Below, piece by piece: positions 1 to 7,062 of a stretch of 13,708 nt of DNA. The notes beneath the pieces were generated by a model that searched no databases, was not told where the DNA came from, and saw nothing but the letters and a program-made list of their open reading frames with translations. Position numbers and translations under genes: made by a program. How positions within the stretch are numbered: position 1 is the stretch's first letter; the number at the start of each line of letters is the position of its first letter. Source of the stretch: Micrococcales bacterium UBA7472 (GTDB lineage Bacteria; Actinomycetota; Actinomycetes; Actinomycetales; Microbacteriaceae); contig DLOY01000008.1 of the NCBI GenBank assembly GCA_002478545.1, forward strand, positions 1 through 13,708. Reading direction: 5' to 3'.

Positions 1-17
1 GGTCTGAGTGTGAGTTA

Positions 18-293
18 ATGGTCCACATGGATAAGCGTGAAGAAGTTGAGATTAGAAGAGCTCCGAAGCTGCTGGCTTGGGCGTTGACCGGAGCAATCTT
101 CGGTCTTGTGGTTGCAACCCTGCTTTACGTTCTTATCCCAGAGGCGAATCGCTCATCTGAGGATGTCTTTGGACTATTGCTGGTTGCCCTAGGTTCACTC
201 GGCCTTGGACTTGGCGTTGCCTTTTCGCTTTTCTTCGATCTGGCAAGTTCGAAGCGTGTGAAAAAGGCCGAGGCTATTAAGACCGAGCAGTAA
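18..293 (+). CDS. small two-helix membrane protein of unknown function
   Basis: This encodes 91 residues with a charged N-terminus (several K, R and E), two hydrophobic segments at about residues 17-40 and 50-72, and a basic C-terminal tail, so it is probably a small inner-membrane protein with both ends in the cytoplasm. Similar short proteins in Microbacteriaceae are sometimes labelled 'potassium transporter Trk', a label that nothing in this sequence supports. A TAA in another frame at 16-18 overlaps the ATG (TAATG), which suggests coupling to a gene that ends just inside the left edge. A second in-frame ATG at 27 is possible, and neither start has a clear Shine-Dalgarno. The 3' end overlaps the 3' end of the convergent ATPase gene by 17 bp. 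I do not know its function. Confidence 0.6.
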   Translation: MVHMDKREEVEIRRAPKLLAWALTGAIFGLVVATLLYVLIPEANRSSEDVFGLLLVALGSLGLGLGVAFSLFFDLASSKRVKKAEAIKTEQ

Positions 294-753
294 GTTTCAG
301 AACCGACGCGAATTTGAAAAACTCGGGCTCGTGATTTGCGATCACGAACTGACTTGGCGACGACCTGACTAGGTTTTCCAGCAGGGATTTAGACTCGGCG
401 TCTAGATGAGCAAGTGGTTCGTCCAGAACCACTACATCGAAGCTCAACGCTAGAGCTAATTTGAGCTTGGCTTTCTCCCCTGAAGAACAAAGCGACAGTT
501 CTTTATTCAGTAATCCCTCAACACCCAGTGCCGACAGCGTGACGCCCGCGTCGACTCCAGCGAGATCAAATAGCTGTTTGGCCGAGATCTCTTCCGACTG
601 GTCATCGTGCTGGGAGAGAACGCCGAATCGGATCTTGTTCTTGAATAAATAGCGCTGGTAGGCAGCCAGCAAAGTCGACTTTCCCGAGCCGTTTGGACCA
701 CTAACCACCACGACGCGATGATTGTCAGTTTTGAGAACTAATTCCGCTAGCAC
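277..753 (-). CDS. hmuV: HmuV-like heme ABC transporter ATPase, unusually short
   Basis: This is the predicted cytoplasmic ATP-hydrolysing subunit of the heme importer formed with the two upstream genes. All core ABC motifs are visible in 158 residues: Walker A GPNGSGKST at about 19-27, Q-loop Gln near 48 (LSQ), a degenerate signature CSSGEK near 89-94 in place of LSGGQ, Walker B VVVLDEP near 107-113 with the catalytic Glu, D-loop (AHLDA), and the switch His near 141 (ANHE). Typical HmuV proteins are about 250 residues, so the N-terminal strands and much of the helical subdomain are missing or compressed. I chose GTG at 753 because AGGAG (763-759) lies 5 nt upstream; GTG at 759 overlaps that site. 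The gene overlaps the permease end by 29 bp, implying coupling. The ABC assignment is firm; the heme substrate is inferred from hmuT. Confidence 0.85.
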   Translation of the reverse strand: MLAELVLKTDNHRVVVVSGPNGSGKSTLLAAYQRYLFKNKIRFGVLSQHDDQSEEISAKQLFDLAGVDAGVTLSALGVEGLLNKELSLCSSGEKAKLKLALALSFDVVVLDEPLAHLDAESKSLLENLVRSSPSQFVIANHEPEFFKFASVLKLTARS

Positions 754-1717
754 GGACACTCCTACTTAGAATCCATACCAACAGCGGAGCCCCAATTGCT
801 GAGGTCAGTAGCCCGACCGGGAGCTCTAGTGGCGCAAATAGATTTCTAGCCAGGACATCAGCCAGCAGCAGGGTGCTGGCTGAAATCAAGGCAGCCCCCG
901 CAAGCTGCCAGGTCAGTGTGCGTGGAAACACGAACCTAGATAGGGTCGCGCTCAGTAGACCTAGGAATCCAATTGAGCCAGCCGCAAATGCGGATGTCGC
1001 GCTCAATAGCGCGCTTAGTATCAAAGCAACGGTCATCAATACAGAGCGCGAAATTCCGAGCCCCTGCAAGGTTGCTGCACCAAGGGTCAACCTGCCGATT
1101 CGGGTAGAGGCACCGATACTGAATGCAAGTAACACGATCGCCAACAGGGTCAAAGTTAAGGCCGATTCTTGGGTTTGCAGGCTGAGTGAACCAAACGCCC
1201 AGAGTGAGATCGACCGGAGTCGTGAGTCCGGGACTACAAAACTCGCGATCCCAAGTAGCGCTAGAGCAAAAGCTCCAAACGCTACTCCGATGACCGCCAT
1301 GTCCTTTGCTGCTGGGCCTTGGTTGCGAACGCTCACCCCAGTGATGCGACTTGTCACCAATGCGAGCGGAGTAACACCGGCGAGGCTCAATACCGCTGCA
1401 AATAACCAGCTTTCGATGGAACCGAACTTGAATCCCATCACCAGCGCGAGCACTGTCCCCAGGGAAGCAAAAGCTGAGATGCCAAAGAGTCCCGGTTCAG
1501 CCACTGAATTGCGAAGGGTGATTTGAAGCAGCACGGTTGCCATGGCTGCGGTAATTCCTACCCCAAGTGCCGCCAGCGCTCTGGGCATTCGAAGTTCGAG
1601 TAAAACAAATTGAAACTGCGGATCTGCTAGATCAAATTCGATTTGGCCATATACAAGGGAAAAGCAAAATATCCCGAGCATCGCGAGCAGGAGGATGACG
1701 AAAGCAAACTTTTTCAC
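725..1717 (-). CDS. hmuU: HmuU-like heme/siderophore ABC transporter permease (FecCD family)
   Basis: This 330-residue polytopic protein belongs to the FecCD/BtuC permease family, which transports heme, iron-siderophore or cobalamin across the inner membrane. Family signatures are present: RMPRALAALGVG followed by an AEPGLFGIS-like segment in the N-terminal third, GSIGFLGLLSATLSR in the cytoplasmic coupling region, and LPVGLLTSAIGAPLLVWIL near the C-terminus. About ten hydrophobic helices are expected. The GTG at 1717 is the likely start because it forms a 4-bp GTGA overlap with the hmuT stop codon, has GGAG a few bases upstream, and leaves KKFAFVILLLAML as a normal first helix; an in-frame ATG at 1735 is the alternative. 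Substrate specificity for heme is inferred from the adjacent HmuT-like binding protein. Confidence 0.9.
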   Translation of the reverse strand: MKKFAFVILLLAMLGIFCFSLVYGQIEFDLADPQFQFVLLELRMPRALAALGVGITAAMATVLLQITLRNSVAEPGLFGISAFASLGTVLALVMGFKFGSIESWLFAAVLSLAGVTPLALVTSRITGVSVRNQGPAAKDMAVIGVAFGAFALALLGIASFVVPDSRLRSISLWAFGSLSLQTQESALTLTLLAIVLLAFSIGASTRIGRLTLGAATLQGLGISRSVLMTVALILSALLSATSAFAAGSIGFLGLLSATLSRFVFPRTLTWQLAGAALISASTLLLADVLARNLFAPLELPVGLLTSAIGAPLLVWILSRSVRASGISSQN

Positions 1718-2574
1718 CCCTGCTCCACCAGGCATCTAAGGACTGCTGGTGTCTTTGGCCCAAAGCTCAGCAGTGCTGAGTCTTCGGCTGTGAGAATCGA
1801 ACGATTGAGGGCGGCATGAGTCCCCATAACACCCGGCATTGCAATAAGGCCCTCCGTGCCTCCAACTGATTCCAGACCCTTGGACATAACCAGCACATAA
1901 TCAGGATTTTCACGCCTCAACACCTCGGATGAAATCGGTGCAAAGCCCTTGATGCCGAGTTCTGTGCCGATGTCGGTAGCGCCAAGAATCTCAATCAGAT
2001 CATCTGCTCCAGACCCGTCACCCCCCAGAAGGTAGACTCCCGCGTTGCCGCGCAGGTATAAAAACGCAATTGATTTGCCCTTGAATCTATCCTTATCGAC
2101 CTGCTCAAGCTGCTCTTGAATCAGTTGCACCAAAGCATCTCCGCGCTCAGGAATCCCCAGGGCATTCGCTATGTCTGCGATTTGGTCAAAGCTCTCTTGC
2201 AGTGAGTTGGGGGGATCAAGCCGAAGTGTTTGCCCACCGGACTGATCCAACACTTCAAAGACCCGCTCATCGGGTTCGGTTTGATCTACCAAAGTGAGAT
2301 CGGGTGAAAGGGCTAGAAGCCCCTCGAGGTCGACCTCATGGCGCGGGTTCAGGACAGGCAAATCCAGATCTGAACCTAGATCTTGCCCCACCAGTGAAGC
2401 CTCTGCCCCTAGCGCTGCAACTACTTCAGCACCACCCAAAGCCAACGACGCCACTCTCAGCGGCAGTTCGATGGAGCTCAGTCTTATCGGATCCGAAGAA
2501 CAAGCGTTGGCTGTAGGCGCAGGAGTGCAACCTGAGAGCAGGCAAGTGCTCAGCATGAGGGTGGCCAATCGCAT
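1714..2574 (-). CDS. hmuT: HmuT-like heme-binding lipoprotein
   Basis: This 286-residue substrate-binding protein is predicted to be anchored outside the membrane and to deliver heme to the HmuU permease. The N-terminus is a lipoprotein signal ending in the lipobox LLSGC, with Cys16 as the lipidated residue. The mature part follows the cluster A-2/HmuT pattern: LALGGAEVVAALGAE near the start, an FLYLRG segment followed by YLLGG and SGADDLIEILGA, then GLESVGGTEGLIAMPGV and LSFGPKTPAVL near the end. The GLESVGG/LPGV-type block and FLY.RG are typical of HmuT rather than of catecholate siderophore binders. It is the first gene of the hmuT-hmuU-hmuV unit. ATG 2574 is preceded by no strong Shine-Dalgarno. 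The upstream region is shared with a divergent secreted-protein gene. Confidence 0.88.
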   Translation of the reverse strand: MRLATLMLSTCLLSGCTPAPTANACSSDPIRLSSIELPLRVASLALGGAEVVAALGAEASLVGQDLGSDLDLPVLNPRHEVDLEGLLALSPDLTLVDQTEPDERVFEVLDQSGGQTLRLDPPNSLQESFDQIADIANALGIPERGDALVQLIQEQLEQVDKDRFKGKSIAFLYLRGNAGVYLLGGDGSGADDLIEILGATDIGTELGIKGFAPISSEVLRRENPDYVLVMSKGLESVGGTEGLIAMPGVMGTHAALNRSILTAEDSALLSFGPKTPAVLRCLVEQG

Positions 2575-2606
2575 CCGACCATTCTCAACAAGGCACAGAC
2601 TTCAAA

Positions 2607-2623
2607 CCTGACGCTGTGTCAGG
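2607..2623. promoter_or_regulatory. inverted repeat in hmuT divergent promoter
   Basis: CCTGAC-GCTGT-GTCAGG is a perfect 6-bp inverted repeat with a 5-nt spacer. It lies 33 bp upstream of hmuT and 34 bp upstream of the divergent secreted-protein gene. The position suits an operator acting on one or both promoters, but no regulator is identified. Confidence 0.4.
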
Positions 2624-2642
2624 ATTCAGAAATTTCCTCAGC

Positions 2643-2661
2643 TTAGGTTTTCCCACCATGA
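2643..2661. promoter_or_regulatory. candidate DtxR/IdeR iron box
   Basis: The 19 bases starting TTAGGTT match 13 of 19 positions of the DtxR/IdeR consensus TTAGGTTAGSCTAACCTAA by hand count. The left half-site is perfect; the right half is poor and runs into the start codon at 2658. TAGGTT (2644-2649) could also be read as a -10 element of a leaderless promoter. Placement beside heme-uptake genes makes iron control plausible, but the match alone is modest. Confidence 0.3.
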
Positions 2662-3149
2662 GAAAAGCCCTGGCTGTTTGGTTGTTGGTTGGATCCGCTC
2701 TGGTTATGCCAGTGAGCGCCGTCGCCGCGTCCCAAACTTTGACCGGATCAGATGGGCAGCGCTTGACGGCCTCGCAAGTTTCAGGTCTCAAGGATGGCCA
2801 ACTCGTTCGCATCACAGGGACCGGTTACAACAAGAAGGTTGGTATCTACCTAGCTTTCTGCGAATTACCCAAAAAGGGGTCGCTGCCGACAAATTGCGCA
2901 GGCGGAATGAACCTCGACGGGGATTCGCAAAGCTCCTACTGGATTTCCTCCAACCCTCCCGCCTACGGGGGTGACTTGGTCAAGGCCTTTACCAAGCGCG
3001 GAGGATTCATCCTCAACCTAAGGGTGCCCCGCTTTATTGGTGACATCGACTGTGCCAACAAGAAGTGCGCGATCCTCACCCGCGCGGACCACACCATGCC
3101 TGCTTATCGCAGGGCTGATGTTGTCATACCGGTGAGTTTTAGAAAGTAA
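2658..3149 (+). CDS. secreted neocarzinostatin-fold-like protein, copy 1
   Basis: This encodes 163 residues. A Sec signal peptide (MRKALAVWLL start, AVA-type cleavage near 23-24) is followed by one extracellular beta-rich domain. Cys68-X11-Cys80 and Cys132-X4-Cys137 follow the two-disulfide pattern of the neocarzinostatin/macromomycin family. Supporting motifs are GLKDGQLVRITGTGY early, GIYLAFC before the first disulfide, and TRADHT then VVIPVSF at the end. I infer an immunoglobulin-like fold with a ligand cleft. The gene is divergent from hmuT and 12 bp upstream of a paralogue, so a role in heme capture outside the cell is a reasonable guess but unproven. An in-frame GTG at 2616 would bury the signal peptide behind 14 residues, so ATG 2658 was preferred. 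No membrane or cell-wall anchor is visible. Confidence 0.75.
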   Translation: MRKALAVWLLVGSALVMPVSAVAASQTLTGSDGQRLTASQVSGLKDGQLVRITGTGYNKKVGIYLAFCELPKKGSLPTNCAGGMNLDGDSQSSYWISSNPPAYGGDLVKAFTKRGGFILNLRVPRFIGDIDCANKKCAILTRADHTMPAYRRADVVIPVSFRK

Positions 3150-3161
3150 TCGAAGGACAAA

Positions 3162-3833
3162 ATGAAGAAGATGCTCGTCGCTCTAGCGACTTTGACATTG
3201 ATCGGAACCTCTGTTCCGGCTCTTGCGGACGGCTTGACCGTTTCAGTGGAAAAGGCAACTGGTTTGTCGTCACCTGAAACAACTTTGAAGGTATCGGTCT
3301 CGGGAATCCCGCAGGATCAAGGTATCTACCTGATGCTTTGCGAGGGGGAGTCGGCAAATCCGCGACCAGCGAATTGCTCCGCCACTCACCAGGCCTGGCT
3401 CACTACGGCCGCCAGCTCGCTTCGAATGGGTGCTTCAGCTGCGCTACCGGTGAACGATTTCAAGATCGCCTCCTCCTTCAGCACTCGCGCTGGGGTAGCG
3501 GTTGACTGCATGACCAGCAAGTGCGGTGTATTCGTAAGGCGCGATCACTTTGGCTCGGCTGACACAACTTTGGACCGCTTCATTCCAATTTCATTCCCGG
3601 CTCCAAAGCCTGCGGTTTCGGCATTGATCGGAAATTTCGAGAATAGGGTTGCCGTGAGGTTTTATGGAGCGGCAGGCCAAACCGCAACGATTAAGGTCGG
3701 TGGCCGTTGGGTGAAAATTGCGTTGACTGAAAACAATCAGCTCATCGCGCTAAAGACCGCCGGTAAGTCAGTACCTGTTCAGGTCTTTGTAGACCGAGTA
3801 AAGGTTGCCCAGAAGGACGTGAAGTTGGGCTAA
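3162..3833 (+). CDS. secreted neocarzinostatin-fold-like protein, copy 2, with extra C-terminal domain
   Basis: This 223-residue protein has a clear signal peptide (MKKMLVALATLTLIGTSVPALA). Its first domain, about residues 24-146, is paralogous to the preceding gene: GIYLMLC, Cys60-X11-Cys72, Cys116-X4-Cys121, RRDHFG and RFIPISF occur in the same order and with the same cysteine spacing. A further region of about 75 residues (150-223), rich in alternating hydrophobic residues, may be a second small beta domain; I do not recognise it. AAGGA at 3153-3157 is a good ribosome site for ATG 3162. The 12-bp gap from copy 1 indicates an operon. The stop overlaps the stop of the convergent TetR gene by 4 bp. 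Heme-related function is inferred only from the neighbouring hmuTUV genes. Confidence 0.75.
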   Translation: MKKMLVALATLTLIGTSVPALADGLTVSVEKATGLSSPETTLKVSVSGIPQDQGIYLMLCEGESANPRPANCSATHQAWLTTAASSLRMGASAALPVNDFKIASSFSTRAGVAVDCMTSKCGVFVRRDHFGSADTTLDRFIPISFPAPKPAVSALIGNFENRVAVRFYGAAGQTATIKVGGRWVKIALTENNQLIALKTAGKSVPVQVFVDRVKVAQKDVKLG

Positions 3834-4396
3834 GCGCCAATAACTCCAGAGATAACGAATCTCTCAAGGGTGGCGGCTTCGGTTTCGAAGTCGCCACCTT
3901 CTGCTATTCGCGCCGCTGATGCGACAACGGCGGAGTAGACAAAGCCGGCCAACGCTTGTGGATTCTCCGGGGTTAGTTTTGCAAGAGGCGAATAAAGCGT
4001 CAGCATGAACTGTCCGTGCATCGCTCTAACCAGACCACGTTTGTCCTCAGGAAGCGAGTCAAGCGAAATTTCCTTGACGACGCGGTGGGAGGCGGATGTC
4101 AGGTACTCGAGTGTGTGGCGAACCCAAATCGTCAACTGAATGACTGGGTCGTCTGTCTTCTGGGCCTTTTCGTCTAATTCGTTAGATAAGTCAGCCATCT
4201 CGTTTATTACGAGCTCAGCAAAGATATGCTCCCTGGAGGCGAAATACTGATAAATCGCAGGCCTTGATAATCCGGTCTCATCGGCGATAGCTCGCATGCT
4301 CACCGAGTCTGGACCACCCTGTTCAATTAGGTGTGCGGTTGCAGTGAGGATAGCCTCTTGCCTGGCATCGGCCTGACTTGCTCTAACCATCATCAT
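3830..4396 (-). CDS. TetR/AcrR family transcriptional regulator
   Basis: This 188-residue TetR-type repressor has its N-terminal helix-turn-helix at about residues 12-58, with the family pattern ILTATAHLIEQGG, SMRAIADETGLSRPAIYQYFASREHIFAELV. The rest is the variable helical ligand-binding and dimerisation domain, whose inducer cannot be read from sequence. The gene begins with three consecutive ATG codons (4396, 4393, 4390) with no clear Shine-Dalgarno, so the exact start is uncertain by up to three residues. A GGTTA-N4-TAACC palindrome lies 6-19 bp upstream and is the likely autoregulatory operator. The gene is divergent from purF and convergent with the secreted heme-locus proteins, overlapping them by 4 bp. 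Its targets could include itself, those genes, or a distant efflux gene. Confidence 0.9.
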   Translation of the reverse strand: MMMVRASQADARQEAILTATAHLIEQGGPDSVSMRAIADETGLSRPAIYQYFASREHIFAELVINEMADLSNELDEKAQKTDDPVIQLTIWVRHTLEYLTSASHRVVKEISLDSLPEDKRGLVRAMHGQFMLTLYSPLAKLTPENPQALAGFVYSAVVASAARIAEGGDFETEAATLERFVISGVIGA

Positions 4397-4401
4397 CTTG
4401 T

Positions 4402-4415
4402 GGTTAATCCTAACC
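4402..4415. promoter_or_regulatory. palindromic operator candidate between tetR and purF
   Basis: GGTTA-ATCC-TAACC is a perfect 5-bp inverted repeat with a 4-nt spacer, immediately upstream of the TetR start and about 50 bp upstream of purF. A TAAACT (4429-4434) on the plus strand could be the purF -10 element, so a bound dimer could touch both promoters. The half-sites resemble the DtxR core GGTTA/TAACC, but the spacer is 4 rather than 3 nt. Confidence 0.45.
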
Positions 4416-4463
4416 CCGCCTACCCCGATAAACTAAGGCCATTCTCGGTGGGCAGGGGTGCAA

Positions 4464-5963
4464 ATGCGCGGTGACGGTCTTTTAAACCACGACATCCTGC
4501 CCGGTGAAAAAGGCCCTCAAGACCAGTGTGGCGTTTTTGGAGTTTGGGCCCCTGGTGAAGAAGTCGCAAAACTTGCCTACTTTGGCCTCTACGCCCTGCA
4601 GCACCGCGGTCAAGAGTCTGCCGGAATTGCAACTTCAACCGGCGAAAAGATCATGATTTATAAGGACATGGGATTGGTATCCCAGGTCTTCAACGAAGCC
4701 GCACTTGAATCGCTGCAGGGTCACATCGCTGTAGGCCACACCCGTTACTCGACAACCGGTGCGTCACACTGGCGCAACGCTCAGCCCACGTTGGGTAAGA
4801 CGGCCTTTGGCACAATCGCACTCGGTCACAACGGAAACCTCACCAACACTGCCGAGCTAATGCAGTTGTTGGAGCAGCGATATCCCGATCACGAGTCTGA
4901 GCTTCGTGGTGGCAACACCACTGACACCGCCGTCCTAACCGCGCTGCTGACCGGTAACCCGGATAGCTCATTAGAGGCAACCGCCCTTGAGCTACTTCCA
5001 AAGGTCAAGGGCGCTTACTGCCTGGCATTTATGGATGAGCACACTCTCTATGCGGCTCGTGATCCTCAGGGCGTGAGGCCGCTGGTGTTGGGCCGACTCG
5101 AACGCGGTTGGGTGGTTGCTTCTGAATCTGCAGCCCTGGACATTGTTGGCGCATCGTTCGTGCGTGAGATTGAACCCGGTGAGCTAATCGCGATCGATGA
5201 GAACGGCCTGCGTTCCCAGCGCTTCGCGCAGGAGAAGCGCGCCGGCTGCGTTTTTGAGTATGTCTATCTAGCTCGACCAGATACCTCGATCTCAGGCCAA
5301 GTGGTTTACGAATCTCGAGTTGAGATGGGTCGAACCCTTGCTCGCGAATATCCGGTTGAAGCTGACTTGGTGATGCCAACCCCCGAATCAGGAACCCCTG
5401 CAGCCATTGGCTACTCGGAGCAATCAGGCATCCCATTCGGGCATGGACTAGTCAAAAATGCCTATGTCGGCAGGACCTTCATTCAGCCCTCACAGACCAT
5501 TAGGCAACTGGGCATCAGGCTCAAACTCAACCCGCTCCGAGAAGTAATTGCGGGCAAGCGTTTGGTTGTGGTCGATGACTCAATCGTTCGTGGCAACACC
5601 CAACGCGCTCTAGTGAAGATGCTGAAGGAGGCTGGTGCTGCAGAGGTTCACGTTCGCATCTCCTCGCCGCCAATCACCTGGCCCTGCTTCTACGGCATCG
5701 ACTTTGCATCACGCGCCGAGTTGATTGCATCCGGCCTTGGTGTTGACGAAGTTAGACAATCAATTGGTGCCGATTCTCTTGGTTATCTATCCAAGGAGGG
5801 CATGCTGGCAGCCACTAAGCAGCCTGAGTCAAAGATGTGCACCGCGTGCTTCACCGGTGAGTATCCAATCGAGTTGCCCGCTGCCGAGAGACTTGGTAAG
5901 AATTTGCTGGAGCGCGGAGTCGCGACCATTCGCGAGGAAGGCCACGTTCACGTCAATGACTAA
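4464..5963 (+). CDS. purF: amidophosphoribosyltransferase PurF
   Basis: PurF catalyses the first committed step of purine synthesis: PRPP plus glutamine gives phosphoribosylamine. The 499-residue product is of the Bacillus-type Fe-S class. A 21-residue propeptide precedes the nucleophile Cys22 (QCGVFG). The glutamine amidotransferase domain follows, with LYALQHRGQESAGI, GHTRYST, HNGNL and GGNTTDTAVL. The phosphoribosyltransferase domain carries the PRPP loop VVVDDSIVRGNT near 369-379. Four cysteines (about 262, 408, 459 and 462, the last two as MCTAC) match the expected [4Fe-4S] ligands. ATG 4464 was chosen because AGGGG at 4454-4458 lies 5 nt upstream; an in-frame GTG at 4458 sits inside that site. 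The gene overlaps purM by 8 bp. Confidence 0.97.
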   Translation: MRGDGLLNHDILPGEKGPQDQCGVFGVWAPGEEVAKLAYFGLYALQHRGQESAGIATSTGEKIMIYKDMGLVSQVFNEAALESLQGHIAVGHTRYSTTGASHWRNAQPTLGKTAFGTIALGHNGNLTNTAELMQLLEQRYPDHESELRGGNTTDTAVLTALLTGNPDSSLEATALELLPKVKGAYCLAFMDEHTLYAARDPQGVRPLVLGRLERGWVVASESAALDIVGASFVREIEPGELIAIDENGLRSQRFAQEKRAGCVFEYVYLARPDTSISGQVVYESRVEMGRTLAREYPVEADLVMPTPESGTPAAIGYSEQSGIPFGHGLVKNAYVGRTFIQPSQTIRQLGIRLKLNPLREVIAGKRLVVVDDSIVRGNTQRALVKMLKEAGAAEVHVRISSPPITWPCFYGIDFASRAELIASGLGVDEVRQSIGADSLGYLSKEGMLAATKQPESKMCTACFTGEYPIELPAAERLGKNLLERGVATIREEGHVHVND

Positions 5964-7062
5964 CCCATATGCCGCAGCTGGAGTTGACACCGAAGCCGGA
6001 GATAAAGCGGTAGAGCTCATGAAGGCCGCGGTTTCGGCCACTCATAATTCACTCGTGCTCGGCGGGGTTGGCGGCTTTGCCGGAATGATCGATGCTGGCT
6101 TTCTAAAAAACTACGAGCATCCAATCCTGGCCACCTCAACCGACGGGGTTGGCACCAAGGTTGCGATTGCGCAAGCAATCGATAAGCACGACACCATCGG
6201 CCAGGATTTGGTCGGCATGGTGGTGGACGACATTGTGGTATCCGGCGCTCGCAGTTTGTTTATGACCGACTACATCGCAACCGGCAAACTACACCCGCAG
6301 CGCATCGCCGATATCGTTCGCGGTATTGCAAATGCCTGCAAGGCAGTTGATGTTGCTCTTGTTGGGGGCGAAACTGCCGAGCACCCAGGCTTATTGGCCG
6401 AGGATGAATACGACGTTGCCGGTGCTGCGGTTGGCGTGGTCGAGAAATCAAAGATGCTTGGAGCGCACCGAGTCCAAGTCGGAGATGTGGTGCTTGGAAT
6501 GCGCGCCTCAGGTTTGCATTCAAACGGATACTCGTTGGTTCGCAAGATTGTGGCTGACCGAGGGTTAAAGTACACCGACTCCGTACCAGAGTTTTCAAGG
6601 TCACTTGGCGAGGAGCTTTTGGAGCCAACCGCGTTATACACAGGTGTGCTAAATCAGATTTTGGAAAACCCAGCTTTCGCGGGTCAGGTTTCAACCCTGA
6701 GTCACATCACCGGTGGCGGTATCGCAGCAAATCTTTCGAGAGTATTGCCACAAACTGTCTCGCTAGATGTTGAGCGCTCCAGCTGGAATCCAAACCCAGT
6801 ATTCTCCGTGCTAGCTGATTGGGCCGGGCTAAAGCTAACCGAACTTGAGGGCACCTGGAACCTAGGTCTTGGGTTCGCGGCTGTGGTTCGATCGGGATCT
6901 GCATCTCAGATATCTTCTGCGCTGGAGAGTCTCGGAGTTGAGACCTGGCAGCTTGGTGTAATCGAATCAACCCCATGTGATGCCGATCTACCCGGTTATA
7001 TCTCTGAGGCCAAGGGTGTTCGTGGCGGGGCGGTTCGAATGGTTGGTAGCTATGCCCGCTAA
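5956..7062 (+). CDS. purM: phosphoribosylformylglycinamidine cyclo-ligase PurM (AIR synthetase)
   Basis: PurM converts FGAM to AIR with ATP in the cytoplasm, the fifth step of purine synthesis. The 368-residue sequence shows the family landmarks in order: GGVGGFAG near 35, TDGVGTKV near 61-68, DLVGMVVDDIVVSGA, GGETAEHPG near 137-145, GLHSNGYSLVRKI, LEPTALYTG and HITGGGIAANLSRVLP near 249. The ATG at 5956 overlaps the purF stop (ATGACTAA, 8 bp), indicating translational coupling. A GAGGAAGG stretch at 5933-5940 is too distant to be a normal ribosome site. The reading frame is open upstream to 5725, but that part lies inside purF. The length is slightly above the usual 345 or so because of the N-terminal arm (TNPYAAAGVDTEAGDKAVELM), normal in actinobacteria. 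Confidence 0.97.
   Translation: MTNPYAAAGVDTEAGDKAVELMKAAVSATHNSLVLGGVGGFAGMIDAGFLKNYEHPILATSTDGVGTKVAIAQAIDKHDTIGQDLVGMVVDDIVVSGARSLFMTDYIATGKLHPQRIADIVRGIANACKAVDVALVGGETAEHPGLLAEDEYDVAGAAVGVVEKSKMLGAHRVQVGDVVLGMRASGLHSNGYSLVRKIVADRGLKYTDSVPEFSRSLGEELLEPTALYTGVLNQILENPAFAGQVSTLSHITGGGIAANLSRVLPQTVSLDVERSSWNPNPVFSVLADWAGLKLTELEGTWNLGLGFAAVVRSGSASQISSALESLGVETWQLGVIESTPCDADLPGYISEAKGVRGGAVRMVGSYAR

Noticed and set aside
873..1526. Long plus-strand open frame opposite hmuU
   Set aside because: It is antisense to a clear FecCD permease and shows no recognisable domain or ribosome site.
2616..2657. Upstream GTG start for the first neocarzinostatin-like protein
   Set aside because: It would put 14 residues before the signal peptide and lies inside the inverted repeat, so ATG 2658 is preferred.
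4402..4415. DtxR/IdeR box in front of tetR
   Set aside because: The half-sites are separated by 4 rather than 3 bases and the flanks do not match; an operator for the adjacent TetR is simpler.
5029..5436. Minus-strand open frame opposite purF
   Set aside because: It is antisense to conserved purF sequence, Arg/Pro/Ser-rich, with no known domain.
5725..5955. N-terminal extension of PurM
   Set aside because: The upstream open frame is inside purF and shows no PurM similarity; ATG 5956 gives the family N-terminus.
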